From Holophagales bacterium (lineage in GTDB: Bacteria > Acidobacteriota > Thermoanaerobaculia > UBA5066), in contig JADKBZ010000012.1 in NCBI GenBank assembly GCA_016714815.1, positions 138,418 through 202,417 on the forward strand: a stretch of DNA of 64,000 nt. The letters are read 5' to 3'. Numbering within the stretch: position 1 is the first letter of the stretch; the number at the start of each line of letters is the position of its first letter. Under the pieces are notes generated by a model. The model had not been told where the DNA came from. It worked only from the letters and a program-made list of their open reading frames with translations, and made no database searches. This document shows, one piece after another, positions 50,771 through 60,030 of this stretch. A program made the translations under genes and the position numbers.

Positions 50771-52972
50771 TCAGCCGCCGCTCTTCTGGACGAGCTCGAC
50801 GACCTCGGGGAAGTCGATTCCCAGCTTCTTGATCGTCTCCATCGTCGGGACCCCGTCCGTCGTCCAGCCGCGGCGCTTGTAGACCGCGTCGCAGAGCTTG
50901 GAGTAGCGGTCCTCGCGGTACTTGCGGGTGATGGCGATCTTCTCCTCGACCGGCTTCCCCGCCGGGTCGACGCCGATCTCCTCGAGCATCTGCTTGTCGT
51001 AGCGCTCCGTGCGCGATTCGTACTCCTCGACCGTCACGGGGCCGACGGAGCGGTACGGCGGCCAGTCGTGCTCGCGCCGTCCGTATCCGCGCCTCAGATT
51101 GAAGACGCGCTGGAAGTTGTAGACCTTCTCCGACTGCTCGATGATCTTCTCCTTCGTGACCTCGAGGCCCGTCACGCCGGAGGCGATCTCGCAGTAGTTG
51201 TAGACGTGCTCGGGGACCTTCGCCGGCTCGGCCTGCTCGGCGTTGTTGGCCGGCTCGATGTCGTTCCAGGGGAGCTTGCAGAGGCCGTGCAGGCCGAACC
51301 ACGTCCGGAAGAGCGGGAAGTAGTGGAGAGCCTCGGCCTTCGCCTCGAAGGTCGGCAGGTGCTTGTTGACCATGTCCATGAAGATGAGCCAGGCCTCGTC
51401 GTGCTGGGGACCCTTGTTCGTCAGGGCGTAGCCCCCCTGCTGCGCGAGCGACTCCTTCGACTGGTACTGCGAGTACTCGAGCCCCTTGACCTCCATGCCG
51501 ATGTCGGTCATCAGCTTCAGATCGCCCCATCCGCGCTCGGAGAAGATCTGCTTCATCTTCCGGATCCCCTGGCCGGCGATGAGGCCGAAGCCTTCGCCGC
51601 GGGCGATCTGGTGGAGGATCTCCATCTGCGACTCGGCATTTCCCCAGGTCAGGTCGAGGCCGCCCGTCCGCTCGGCGTTCAGGATGCCGCGCTGCCAGCA
51701 CTCCATCGCGAACGCGCAGAGCGTGCCGTACGAGATCGTATCGACCCCGTAGGTGTCGCAGTAGAAGTTGACCTCGAGGAGCCAGTCGGGGTCGAAGATG
51801 CCGCAGTTCGCCGCGAGGCCGGCGGCGTTCTCGTACTCCGGGCCGTCCACCGTGACGATGTCGCCCTTGTAGGGGCCGGTCTTCACGACGTGGCCGTCGG
51901 CCCCCTTCGAGCACGACATCGTGCAGCCGTACCAGCAGCCGTCGGGGATCCCCTGCGTGAAGCGCTTGTCCCAGACCCAGGAGGCGATGTTCTTCGTGTC
52001 GGGGTGGTTGCCGTACTGGAAGTTCTTCACCGGGAGGAGGTCGTACGCGTCCATCACCTCGACGAGGTGCGCGGTGCCCTGCCGCTTCATGTTGCACTGC
52101 TGGGCGTCGAGGTCGTGGATCTCCTTGTTGATGACGCTCCCGACCTTCTGGATCCGCGCCCGGTCCGCCACGTGGTTCAGGTCGGCCTTGATGACCGGCC
52201 CGCGGACGACGAGGGCCTTCAGCTTCTTGTCGCGGAAGACCGTCCCGACGCCGCCGCGCCCCGCCTGCTTCAGGCGCGCCGCCTTGCGCTTGGCGTCGTA
52301 GAAGGAGAAGTTCAGGCAGCCGATGAGGCTGTGGTCCGAGCCCTTCCCCGCCGAGACGACCGAGACGTTCTTGAGGTCGGTCGGGCCGTCGGCGTACATG
52401 TGCGTGAAGATCTCGGAGCAGATGTGGCTGTCGGCCGGCTCGAGCGGCGCCTCCTCGATCCGGATGACGCCGCGCGGCCCGTCGATCAGGACGACGACCT
52501 CCGAGGCCGCCTTCCCCTGCAGCTCGAGGCAGTCGAAGCCGCAGAACTTCAGGAGCGGCCCGTAGTAGCCGCCGACGTTGCAGTCGATCGGGATGTCGGT
52601 GAGGGGCGAGATCGCCACGACGATCGACTTGCCCGTGCCGGGGTACTGGGTGATCCCGGCGATCGGCCCCGGGCTGATGACGATCTCGTTCTCCGGGTCG
52701 TTCCACTTCGTCGTCGGCGTCGTCGCGTTCCAGAGGTACCAGAGGCCGAAGCCGCGCCCGCCGACGAAGGTGTCGACCATCTCCTGCGTGACCTTCTTCT
52801 CGGTCACCTTCAGGTTCGTCAGGTCGATGTGGAGCGACCTCATGTTGTAGCCCCGCTGGGGCTCGCTCGGGGTGAACGGCACCTCGAGGAGGACCTTGTG
52901 GGCCGCTCTCATTTCCTCGAGGTTGTCGGTGTAGTTCGTGCGGACGGTGTAGTCGGGGGTCATCGTCGACAT
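50771..52972 (-). CDS. Aldehyde ferredoxin oxidoreductase family tungstoenzyme
   Basis: The 733-residue protein is a full-length AOR-family enzyme: VGGRGFGLWYLWN, GPIAGITQYPGTGKS, the pterin segment GRGGVGTVFRDKKLKALVVRG, VDGPEYENAAGLAANCG with the acid/base Glu, and Fe-S ligands Cys346, Cys350 and Cys354 (CX3CX3C, against CX2CX3C in P. furiosus AOR) plus Cys565 in LHGLCKLPW. It oxidises aldehydes to acids (or the reverse) with ferredoxin. The BamB-type branch of the family reduces aromatic acyl-CoA in some anaerobes. The MoaD gene next door and tupABC upstream in the window support a tungsten cofactor. Confidence 0.93.
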   Translation of the reverse strand: MSTMTPDYTVRTNYTDNLEEMRAAHKVLLEVPFTPSEPQRGYNMRSLHIDLTNLKVTEKKVTQEMVDTFVGGRGFGLWYLWNATTPTTKWNDPENEIVISPGPIAGITQYPGTGKSIVVAISPLTDIPIDCNVGGYYGPLLKFCGFDCLELQGKAASEVVVLIDGPRGVIRIEEAPLEPADSHICSEIFTHMYADGPTDLKNVSVVSAGKGSDHSLIGCLNFSFYDAKRKAARLKQAGRGGVGTVFRDKKLKALVVRGPVIKADLNHVADRARIQKVGSVINKEIHDLDAQQCNMKRQGTAHLVEVMDAYDLLPVKNFQYGNHPDTKNIASWVWDKRFTQGIPDGCWYGCTMSCSKGADGHVVKTGPYKGDIVTVDGPEYENAAGLAANCGIFDPDWLLEVNFYCDTYGVDTISYGTLCAFAMECWQRGILNAERTGGLDLTWGNAESQMEILHQIARGEGFGLIAGQGIRKMKQIFSERGWGDLKLMTDIGMEVKGLEYSQYQSKESLAQQGGYALTNKGPQHDEAWLIFMDMVNKHLPTFEAKAEALHYFPLFRTWFGLHGLCKLPWNDIEPANNAEQAEPAKVPEHVYNYCEIASGVTGLEVTKEKIIEQSEKVYNFQRVFNLRRGYGRREHDWPPYRSVGPVTVEEYESRTERYDKQMLEEIGVDPAGKPVEEKIAITRKYREDRYSKLCDAVYKRRGWTTDGVPTMETIKKLGIDFPEVVELVQKSGG

Positions 52973-53153
52973 GCTGGCTCCCGGGGCGGGCTTATGCGCT
53001 CGCCAGGAGCGTCGAGCGGCCCGGCCACCCCTTGGGACATTAGCACCCGGCGCAGAGAGGCGTCCATAAACGGCGGGAACCGGCGGAAAGGGCGAGAATC
53101 CGGCGAGCGGCCTGCGCCCTCTCCCGAGGCGGCCCGCGACGGAGGCGCTCCCG

Positions 53154-54188
53154 ATGCCAGCTCCGAACGACGATCGCTACTCCCGCCAGGTCCTCTTCCG
53201 CCCCGTCGGCGAAGCCGGCCAGGCCCGGATCCGGGCCGCCAGGGTCCTCGTCGCCGGCTGCGGCGGACTGGGGGCCGAGTCGGTGAGCCTTCTGGCGCGG
53301 GCGGGCGTCGGGTACCTCCGGATCGCCGACCGCGACGTCGTCGAGCTCTCGAACCTCCAGCGGCAGGCGCTCTTCGAGGAGTCCGACGTCCGCGAGGGGC
53401 TTCCGAAGGCCATCGCGGCGGCGAAACGCCTCGCCCGTGTCAACGCGGACGTCGCGGTCGAGCCCGTCGTCATCGACATCGGCCCCCGCAACATCCGGGA
53501 GCTTCTCGACGGCATCGACCTCGTCCTCGACGGCTTCGACAGCTTCGAGGCGCGGTTCCTGCTGAACGACGCCTGCGTCGAGAAGGGGACTCCCTGGGTC
53601 TACGGCGCCTGCATCGGCTCGACCGGCCTCGCCGCGCTCCTCGTTCCCGGGCACACGCCGTGCCTGCGATGCCTCATGCCCGAGATCCCCGAACCAGGAA
53701 CGGCCGCCACCTGCGACACGGCCGGGATCCTCGGCCCTGCCGCGCACCTGGCCGCCTCGATGCAGGTGGGGCGCGCTCTCCGCTGGCTCGCGACGCGAGA
53801 GACGCCGTCCGAGGCCGAGGTCGTCTACGCGGACGTCTGGGAGGGCCGGTTCAGCCGTGTCGCCCTCCCCTACCGGCCCGACGAAAGCCGCTGCTCCTGC
53901 TGCGTGGAACGGCGCTTCGACTTCCTCTCCGTCGAGACCCCCCAGACGGCGGCCCTCTGCGGCCGCGACTCCGTCCAGGTCCGGCCTCTCGTCCCGTCGC
54001 GCCCCGACTTCGCCTCGCTCGCCGAGCGGCTGCGCCCGCTCGGGGACGTCCTGGCAAACGACCACCTCCTCCGCTTCCGGACCGCCGAGGTCGAGCTGAC
54101 GCTCTTTTCCGACGGCCGCGCGATCGTGAAGGGGACGAGCGATCCCGCCCGGGCCCGCAGCCTCGTCGCGCGGGCGTTCGGGGTGTAG
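53154..54188 (+). CDS. MoeB/ThiF-type E1 adenylyltransferase
   Basis: The 344-residue protein starts MPAPNDDRYSRQVLFRPVG, has the Rossmann motif VLVAGCGGLGAES (32-43), the catalytic Asp in VLDGFDSFEAR, zinc-binding pairs CLRC and CSCC, and TCDTAGILGP. The C-terminal extension of about 80 residues is like that of HesA/MoeB-type proteins acting on small sulfur carriers. It is divergent from the AOR-MoaD genes (181 bp between) and is the obvious activator of that carrier. Confidence 0.9.
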   Translation: MPAPNDDRYSRQVLFRPVGEAGQARIRAARVLVAGCGGLGAESVSLLARAGVGYLRIADRDVVELSNLQRQALFEESDVREGLPKAIAAAKRLARVNADVAVEPVVIDIGPRNIRELLDGIDLVLDGFDSFEARFLLNDACVEKGTPWVYGACIGSTGLAALLVPGHTPCLRCLMPEIPEPGTAATCDTAGILGPAAHLAASMQVGRALRWLATRETPSEAEVVYADVWEGRFSRVALPYRPDESRCSCCVERRFDFLSVETPQTAALCGRDSVQVRPLVPSRPDFASLAERLRPLGDVLANDHLLRFRTAEVELTLFSDGRAIVKGTSDPARARSLVARAFGV

Positions 54189-54276
54189 GTCCATGCACGC
54201 GACGCGGCGCGAAAGCCCTCCGGGGCGTTCGCCGCGTGCCGTGACGGCCGGCGTTCGATCGGAGAAGATCCGGGAG

Positions 54277-56187
54277 GTGAGTGAACGTCGACGGCTTCTC
54301 GGCTGGACCGCGCTGGTCCTGCTCCTCCCGGCGTTCGAAGCGCCCGCGTGGATCTACCCGGAGCACCGGGAGATCGGCGGGGCTGCCATCTCCGGGCTCG
54401 ACGCTCCGTCGCGCGCCCGGCTCGACCGCCTCTGGGCCGAGGCACGGCAGGGGCGGGAGTCGAGGCTCTGCGCCGAGCCGTGGGCCGGCGACCAGGGAAC
54501 GAAACCCGCGTGCCTCGACTTCGCCTCCTGGCCCGCCGTCGCCGCGGACCACTCCTGCACGCCCGACGACCTCCTCTCCGTCGCGCTCGACTCGCCCTGG
54601 ATCCTGGGGGTCGCCCGGATCGCCGCGGAGGTGAAGGTCGCACTCGCGACGGCGACGTCCGCCGACCAGGCGCGCAACCGGCTCGTGAGGTCGGACCTCG
54701 ACCTCGCCCGGACCGATCCCGGCTACGCCACCCGCGCCGGGGCGGGGAACTTCCACTTCCTCCTCGCGCGGAAGGGGAACGACCTCCACGACTACCTCAG
54801 GCAGTGCACCGCGGCCGGCGCCGAACCGAACGCCTTCGGCCTCTGGGCCCGCGCGCAGCTCGCCGCCGAGGGGATCGCAAGGGACGTCGCCAGCGGAAAG
54901 GTGCCGGAGGCCCAGCGGCCCGCGGAGATACGCAGGGCCCTGGCCGTCCTCGCCTTCGGCCTCCACTTCCTCGAGGACGCCTTCGCCGCGGGCCACGTCG
55001 CCGGCGCATGGGGAGACGTCGCGACGCGCAAGGGGACGCACGACTTCTACAACGCGCACGGGCTCGACACGACGACATGGGGACACGAGCAGGTCATCCT
55101 CCACGGCGATGCCTGGATGCGCCCGGAAGAGCGGGACCGCGCCGCGCGGACGACCCGCGAAGGCCTCGAGCGCTTCCTCGCGGCGGCGGACCCCGCACGG
55201 CTCCCTTCCGTCCCCGTTCTCCCCTCTCCGGCAGGCGGCCTCTCGGTCTGCGTCCGGGTCGAGAACGCCCCGCCGTTCGATCCCCTCCCCGCCGAGACGG
55301 ACGACCTCGCCCGGATCCTCCGCGACACACCGCTCCCGACGCGCGGGGCGGACGACGTGGCCCTCCCCCGTTTCCGTGCGGAGATCGGCCCCTTCCTCGG
55401 CCTGGCGGGGGGCTTCCGCGGCGCCTTCCAGAAGGACACCGACATCGGAAGCGCCGAAGGCGGGAACGGCGAGAACGGTGCGTGGCGCGGCGTCGGCTCT
55501 CTCGACATCGGCCTGAGGGCCGGGTTCGGCCTCGACGCCCTGATCGGGCGGGCGGGAGACGGGCAGGTCTTCCTCGGCGCCGGCGTCACGTACCAGGCGG
55601 CCCGAAAGTCGATCTGCGAAGGGTGCGCGACCGCGGGCCTCGACGTCGGGTCGCTCCTGCCGAGCGTCCCCGCACGCACGGGGCTCACGTTCCGGCTCCG
55701 CGTCCCCTTCTGGCTCGTCCCGGGGGACCTCCTCCTCGCCGCTCCGGTCCTCGCGCTGACTTCTCCCCCGACCCTCCAGAAGATGGTGATCGCCTCGGTC
55801 AACGGCGGGCTCATCCCGTGGCAGACGGGCCTGGCGACGCCCGTCGGCCGCGTCCAGTTCGTCCTCGGCCGCGAGGTCGGCGTCACCTTCTTCGGCTACC
55901 TCAACGGGGAGGATCTCTTCCTCGCCCCGGTGCCGATCGAGGGGCAGCTGCTCCTCTACCCGGTCGCCGTCCGGTCGATCGACGTCGACCTGCCCGTCCT
56001 CGAGATCCGCCCCTTCCGCGACTTCGGGCAGCGCCAGACGACGGCGCTCCTCCTCCAGCTCGGTGTCGGGGCGGACGTCCCGACGCGCGTTCGCGTCTGG
56101 GCGAACGACACCTGGATCGAAGGAGACGGGACCCCGGCCTGGTACGGCTACCTGAAGGTCTCCTTCGACTGGCGCTCGTACCTGTAG
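54277..56187 (+). CDS. Secreted zinc-phospholipase C-like protein with beta-rich C-terminus
   Basis: The 636-residue protein begins at GTG 54277 with GGAGAAG upstream and a signal peptide (VSERRRLLGWTALVLLLPAFEAPAW). An N-terminal alpha-helical part (about 25-310) contains PLC/P1-nuclease-like metal motifs: NFHFLLARKG, VLAFGLHFLEDAFAAGHVAG (HxxED...H) and later HDFYNAHGL. The C-terminal part (about 370-636) is beta-rich with repeated aromatic ends, compatible with a beta-barrel. No such fusion is familiar to me. An earlier in-frame ATG at 54193 would add an Arg-rich leader. It follows the E1 gene by 88 bp. Confidence 0.7.
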   Translation: MSERRRLLGWTALVLLLPAFEAPAWIYPEHREIGGAAISGLDAPSRARLDRLWAEARQGRESRLCAEPWAGDQGTKPACLDFASWPAVAADHSCTPDDLLSVALDSPWILGVARIAAEVKVALATATSADQARNRLVRSDLDLARTDPGYATRAGAGNFHFLLARKGNDLHDYLRQCTAAGAEPNAFGLWARAQLAAEGIARDVASGKVPEAQRPAEIRRALAVLAFGLHFLEDAFAAGHVAGAWGDVATRKGTHDFYNAHGLDTTTWGHEQVILHGDAWMRPEERDRAARTTREGLERFLAAADPARLPSVPVLPSPAGGLSVCVRVENAPPFDPLPAETDDLARILRDTPLPTRGADDVALPRFRAEIGPFLGLAGGFRGAFQKDTDIGSAEGGNGENGAWRGVGSLDIGLRAGFGLDALIGRAGDGQVFLGAGVTYQAARKSICEGCATAGLDVGSLLPSVPARTGLTFRLRVPFWLVPGDLLLAAPVLALTSPPTLQKMVIASVNGGLIPWQTGLATPVGRVQFVLGREVGVTFFGYLNGEDLFLAPVPIEGQLLLYPVAVRSIDVDLPVLEIRPFRDFGQRQTTALLLQLGVGADVPTRVRVWANDTWIEGDGTPAWYGYLKVSFDWRSYL

Positions 56188-56214
56188 TCCGACCGGGAAT
56201 GCCATGATGTCCCC

Positions 56215-57825
56215 GTGGACCTGACGTTCTTTGCATCCGGCGCCGTGGCGGCGGGAACGGCGGTCGCCGTCGTCGTTCTCCCCCTCCGGCGGCGGGCCGC
56301 GCTCCTCGTCGCCGCCTCCGTTCTCGCCGCCGGGCTCACGTTTCTCGCCCTCCTCTTCGGCTCCTCCTCGATCGGGGAGGCCGCGGCCCTCCTCGCCGCC
56401 GTCGTCGCCGGAGCGATCCTCCTCGCCCGGGTCCTCCCTCGTCTGGTGACGCTGACGCTGCTCCTCCCCGCTCCCGTCTTCCTCGGCGCGACCTCTCTCG
56501 AGCCGCGGGGCCTCAGGATCGGCGTGATCGTGGCCGGAGTCCTCCTCGCGGCCGTCGTCGCCCGGAGCGAGCGGCTCGGGGTCCGCGTGGCCCTCTCGCT
56601 CTGGTATGCCGCCCTGCTCGGCGCCGCCTTCCCGTCGTTTGCAGGAAGCCTGCGGGTGGCGGCGGTCTCGGCCGCCCTCGTCGGAACGGGGCTCCTCCTC
56701 CAGCGCCGCGCCAGGGGCGAAGGCCCGACGCCGATGTCGGTGCCACGGTCCTCCGGCGTGGCGTTCGCGTCCGGAGCGGCGGCCGCGCTCCTCGTCGTCT
56801 CCCTCCCTCGCCTCCTCCCCGAGATTCACCGGCCCGCCAGCGACGTCGGTTCCGCCCGCCTCGACCGCCTGCGGGCCGCGGCGCCCGAAGGAGGAATCCT
56901 CTGGCCCCTGCCGAGCGAGACGCTCTTCTGGAGCGACTCCGACCCCGTCGAGCATCCCCGGCTCGATCGCCTCGACGGACGCTGGCTCGCCGGGACCGCT
57001 CCTCGAGGACCCGCGGTCCTCGAGGGCACCTCGCGCGAGGGGCTCTTCTCGCTTCGTCTGGCGGTGACCCCGCTGCGCGCCGTCAAGGACGAGAGCGAGC
57101 TCGCCGAGATCCGGAAGGCCTCGGAGGCCACCGTCCTCGCCGTGCGCGACGCCCTTCCGCTGATCGTCGACGGGACGCGCGAGACCGACGTCGCCCGCGC
57201 CATCGACGACGGATGCCGCCGGCACGGCGCACCCGGCCAGGCTTTTCCCCCGGTCGTCGCGTCCGGTCTCGCCTCCGCCTCAATCCACGGGAACGGAAAC
57301 CAGGGAACGTTGAAGGCCGGGACGCTCCTCGTCCTGGACGTCGGCTGCCGGACGACTTCGGGCTACACCACGGACCTGACCCGGACGTTTCCGGTCGGCG
57401 GGCGCTTCACGCCGCGCCAGCGGCAGGTCGTCGAGGCGGTCCTCGCCGCTCAGGCCGAGGCGCACCGGCGCTGCCGCCCCGGCGCGACCCTCGGGTCGGG
57501 GCTCGTCCTCGACCAGGGGGCAAGGAACGTCCTGAAGACGCGCCTCGGCGAGGTGAACATGCCCCATTCCCTGGGGCACGGCGTGGGCCTCTTCGCGCAC
57601 GACCCTCTTCCGAAGGGGCCCCTCGTCCGCGGCATGGTCCTCACGCTCGAGCCGGGCACCTACCTGAAGGGCGAGCTCGGCGTGAGGATCGAGGACACCT
57701 ACGAGGTCACGGCCACAGGCTGCGAGGCCCTGACCCTCGGGCTCCCGGCCGATCCGGCCTCGATCGAGGAGGCGATGAAGGGACCCGCCGCACCGGCGCC
57801 TGCTCCGGCGATGCCGGCGGGCTGA
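56215..57825 (+). CDS. M24 metallopeptidase fused to an N-terminal membrane domain
   Basis: The 536-residue protein starts GTG 56215. Residues 1-200 carry about seven hydrophobic segments (AVVVLPL, LTFLALLFGS, VIVAGVLLAAVVA and others), unusual for this family. From about 285 to 520 it is a complete M24 peptidase: metal ligands Asp375, Asp387, His455, Glu479 and Glu493 in LVLDVG, TTDLTRTFPVGG, HSLGHGVG, TLEPGTYL and RIEDTYEV. M24 enzymes are Xaa-Pro or methionyl aminopeptidases. The membrane anchor suggests activity near a membrane, perhaps on a membrane substrate. Confidence 0.88.
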   Translation: MDLTFFASGAVAAGTAVAVVVLPLRRRAALLVAASVLAAGLTFLALLFGSSSIGEAAALLAAVVAGAILLARVLPRLVTLTLLLPAPVFLGATSLEPRGLRIGVIVAGVLLAAVVARSERLGVRVALSLWYAALLGAAFPSFAGSLRVAAVSAALVGTGLLLQRRARGEGPTPMSVPRSSGVAFASGAAAALLVVSLPRLLPEIHRPASDVGSARLDRLRAAAPEGGILWPLPSETLFWSDSDPVEHPRLDRLDGRWLAGTAPRGPAVLEGTSREGLFSLRLAVTPLRAVKDESELAEIRKASEATVLAVRDALPLIVDGTRETDVARAIDDGCRRHGAPGQAFPPVVASGLASASIHGNGNQGTLKAGTLLVLDVGCRTTSGYTTDLTRTFPVGGRFTPRQRQVVEAVLAAQAEAHRRCRPGATLGSGLVLDQGARNVLKTRLGEVNMPHSLGHGVGLFAHDPLPKGPLVRGMVLTLEPGTYLKGELGVRIEDTYEVTATGCEALTLGLPADPASIEEAMKGPAAPAPAPAMPAG

Positions 57826-57852
57826 GCCCCGCGGACGGGGTCCGGCGCCCCT

Positions 57853-58254
57853 TCAGTCCTGCGTCAGTACCTTCCGGTCGAGGAAGGACCAGTGCCTCCA
57901 GTGGCCGCTCATGTGCGACCCGACCGACCCGACGACCGTCGCGGCGAGGTAAAACGCGAGACGCGACCCCGGCAGGTGCCAGCCGAGACCGACGAGCGCG
58001 AGCTTCAGGATCGCTGCGACTCCGGCGCCCAGGTAGAGATAGACGCAGCTCTTGGCGAGGTCGATCGCGAGGAGAAGGGCGCCGCTGACGAACGTGAGGA
58101 CGACGGCGTGGGCCATCCGCTCGTCGGGAACGCCCCAGGCCACGCCGCCGAGGACGATCGCCATCGAGACGATGTGGAGCGTCCTGAGCCCCACCTGCCA
58201 GGGACGGGCCCAGGCCAGGCGGCGCGGTGGCCAGGGGAAGAGGAGCTCTTTCAG
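57853..58254 (-). CDS. Four-helix membrane protein
   Basis: About 133 residues with four hydrophobic segments (LRTLHIVSMAIVLGGVAWG, AVVLTFVSGALLLAIDLA, VYLYLGAGVAAILKLALVG, AFYLAATVVGSVGSHMSGHWRHW), a fold seen in small unknown membrane proteins. The start is uncertain: an in-frame CTG at 58254 overlaps the stop of a 49-residue frame upstream (CTGA), and a GTG lies at 58194. Sequence farther upstream in this frame is Arg/Pro-rich and not credible. Confidence 0.6.
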   Translation of the reverse strand: MKELLFPWPPRRLAWARPWQVGLRTLHIVSMAIVLGGVAWGVPDERMAHAVVLTFVSGALLLAIDLAKSCVYLYLGAGVAAILKLALVGLGWHLPGSRLAFYLAATVVGSVGSHMSGHWRHWSFLDRKVLTQD

Positions 58255-58400
58255 ACGCCGATTCCCGCGAGGCGGGCGAGCCGGGAGCAGGCGGAACACA
58301 TCTGCCCCTGGAAGCCGGAGGCCGAGCGGCCGACGCCGAGGACACTCTCCTCTCGGCCGTAGTCGTGAATCGGGCCAATGCTGAACCGTTTCAAGGGCAT
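58251..58400 (-). CDS. 49-residue protein with a CSAC motif
   Basis: A short frame starts ATG 58400 with MPLKRFSIGPIHDYG and contains QMCSACSRLARL near the end, a CxxC-type pair. Its codons are strongly biased to G or C at third positions, unlike the overlapping Arg-rich reading in the other frame. It ends in TGA that overlaps a possible CTG start of the membrane protein. No family is recognised; a zinc or redox site is possible. Confidence 0.4.
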   Translation of the reverse strand: MPLKRFSIGPIHDYGREESVLGVGRSASGFQGQMCSACSRLARLAGIGV

Positions 58401-58587
58401 GCCGAAAGTCTAGCATCGAGGTTTCGCGGGGCCGGGCGGCTCCGCCCGCTTCCCGTCAGTGATTAAGCGGCCGGTCTTACGCCACCTACTTCAGCGACGA
58501 CTCGATCTTCTTCACCGCGTCGCGCGAATTTCTGCGGCGTCGCGGCGGACGCACCCGGAACCCGCCTCCCTGCTACGCTGCCCCACG

Positions 58588-60030
58588 ATGCTCCCCGCCC
58601 CGCCCCGCTTCGACCCGAGACGCCGGCGGGCGGTGACCTTCGCGCTCCTCCTCGTGACCGCGCTCGCCTCCTTCGAGTCGACGGTCGTCTCCACGGCGAT
58701 GCCGACGATCATCGGGGACCTCCACGGTCTTTCCCTCTACTCGTGGGTCTTCTCGGTCTATCTCCTCACCTCCACGATCTCGATGCCCCTCTTCGGACGC
58801 CTGGCCGACCTCTGCGGACGCCGGCGCGTCCTCCTCGTCGCGATCGCCCTCTTCCTCGGCGGCGCGCTCGTCTGCGCCCTCGCCCGTTCCATGCCGCAGC
58901 TCATCCTCGCCCGGGCGCTGCAGGGCATCGGGGCGGGCGGCCTCATGCCGGTCGCCCTCACCGTCACCGGGGACCTCTACTCGATCGCGGAGCGCGCGAA
59001 GGTGCAGGGGCTCTTCAGCGGCGTCTGGGGCTTCTCGAGCCTCATCGGCCCGCTCCTCGGCGCGTTCCTCACCGTCTCCTTCGGCTGGCGGTCGATCTTC
59101 ACCATCAACCTCCCGCTCGGTCTCCTCGCCTTCGCGCTCGTGGCGACGCAGATGATCGAGACGCGAGAGAGGCGAAACGACCCGATCGACCTCGCGGGAG
59201 CGGCGACGCTCGCGATCGGTGTCACGGCTCTCCTCTTCGCGGTCCTCCACCGGGCGGGCCCGGGCTCGCTCGGTCTCCTCGCCCGGGGAGGCCTCCTGAT
59301 CGCGGGCGCCACCTTCCTCGCCGTCTTCGCCCGCCTGCAGGGCCGCCGCGAGCACCCGCTCGTCCCGCCCGACCTCTTCACGCGGGTGGAAACCGCGGCA
59401 CCCTACCTCTCGGGGCTCCTCATCGGCACGAGCATCTACGGCGTCGACACGTTCGTCCCGCTCTTCGTCCAGGGGGCGCGCGGCGGAACCGCCGGCGCCG
59501 CGGGCGCCGTCGTCACCCCGCTCGTCTTCGGCTGGTCGCTCTCGGCGTGGGTGGCGGCGCGGTTCATCGTCCGCGCCGGCTTCCGAAGGACGGCCCTCGG
59601 CGGGGCGCTCCTCATCCTGACGGGCTTCGCCGGTCTGGGCCTCGCCGCCCTCCTCGACGCCGGCGTCGGCTGGATCAGCCTCGCCTGCGGCTTCGTCGGC
59701 ATCGGCCTCGGACCGTCGTCCCTGAGCCAGGTCCTCGTCATCCAGCACGTCGTGCCGGAGGAGAGGCGCGGCGTCGCCACGAGCCTCGTCCCCTTCTCGC
59801 GCACCATCGGCGGCTCGATCGGCGTCGGCGCGCTCGGCGGCATCCTCGCCGCGGGCCTCGCCCACAGGCTCGGCCCCGCCGCCGACACGGCCGGCGACCT
59901 CCTCACCGGCGGCGCCGCCACCTCTCCCGCGCTGCGGCTGGCGATCGAACGGTCGCTCCTGCCGGTCTTCGCGGTGCTCTTCGTCCTGGCGGCCGTGAAC
60001 GTTCTGGTGACGGCGAAGTACCGGGAATAA
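58588..60030 (+). CDS. MFS drug exporter, DHA2 (14-TM) type
   Basis: The 480-residue transporter has about 14 helices and MFS signatures: ALASFESTVVSTAMPTI in helix 1, GRLADLCGRRRVLLVA (motif A) and LQGIGAGGLMPVALTV. DHA2 members export drugs with protons. The start is the ATG at 58588; in-frame sequence upstream is Arg-rich and not membrane-like. No regulator is adjacent. A hairpin lies downstream at 60076-60101. Confidence 0.9.
   Translation: MLPAPPRFDPRRRRAVTFALLLVTALASFESTVVSTAMPTIIGDLHGLSLYSWVFSVYLLTSTISMPLFGRLADLCGRRRVLLVAIALFLGGALVCALARSMPQLILARALQGIGAGGLMPVALTVTGDLYSIAERAKVQGLFSGVWGFSSLIGPLLGAFLTVSFGWRSIFTINLPLGLLAFALVATQMIETRERRNDPIDLAGAATLAIGVTALLFAVLHRAGPGSLGLLARGGLLIAGATFLAVFARLQGRREHPLVPPDLFTRVETAAPYLSGLLIGTSIYGVDTFVPLFVQGARGGTAGAAGAVVTPLVFGWSLSAWVAARFIVRAGFRRTALGGALLILTGFAGLGLAALLDAGVGWISLACGFVGIGLGPSSLSQVLVIQHVVPEERRGVATSLVPFSRTIGGSIGVGALGGILAAGLAHRLGPAADTAGDLLTGGAATSPALRLAIERSLLPVFAVLFVLAAVNVLVTAKYRE

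Noticed and set aside
52973..53153. Possible Moco/tungsten riboswitch upstream of the AOR gene
   Set aside because: No long conserved stem structure is apparent and the -35 box is weak; nothing supports a switch beyond the gene context.
58417..58587. Minus-strand fragment reading RDAVKKIESSLK before a stop
   Set aside because: It looks like the end of a protein but has no upstream coding region or start, so it is at most a small relic; not annotated as a gene.
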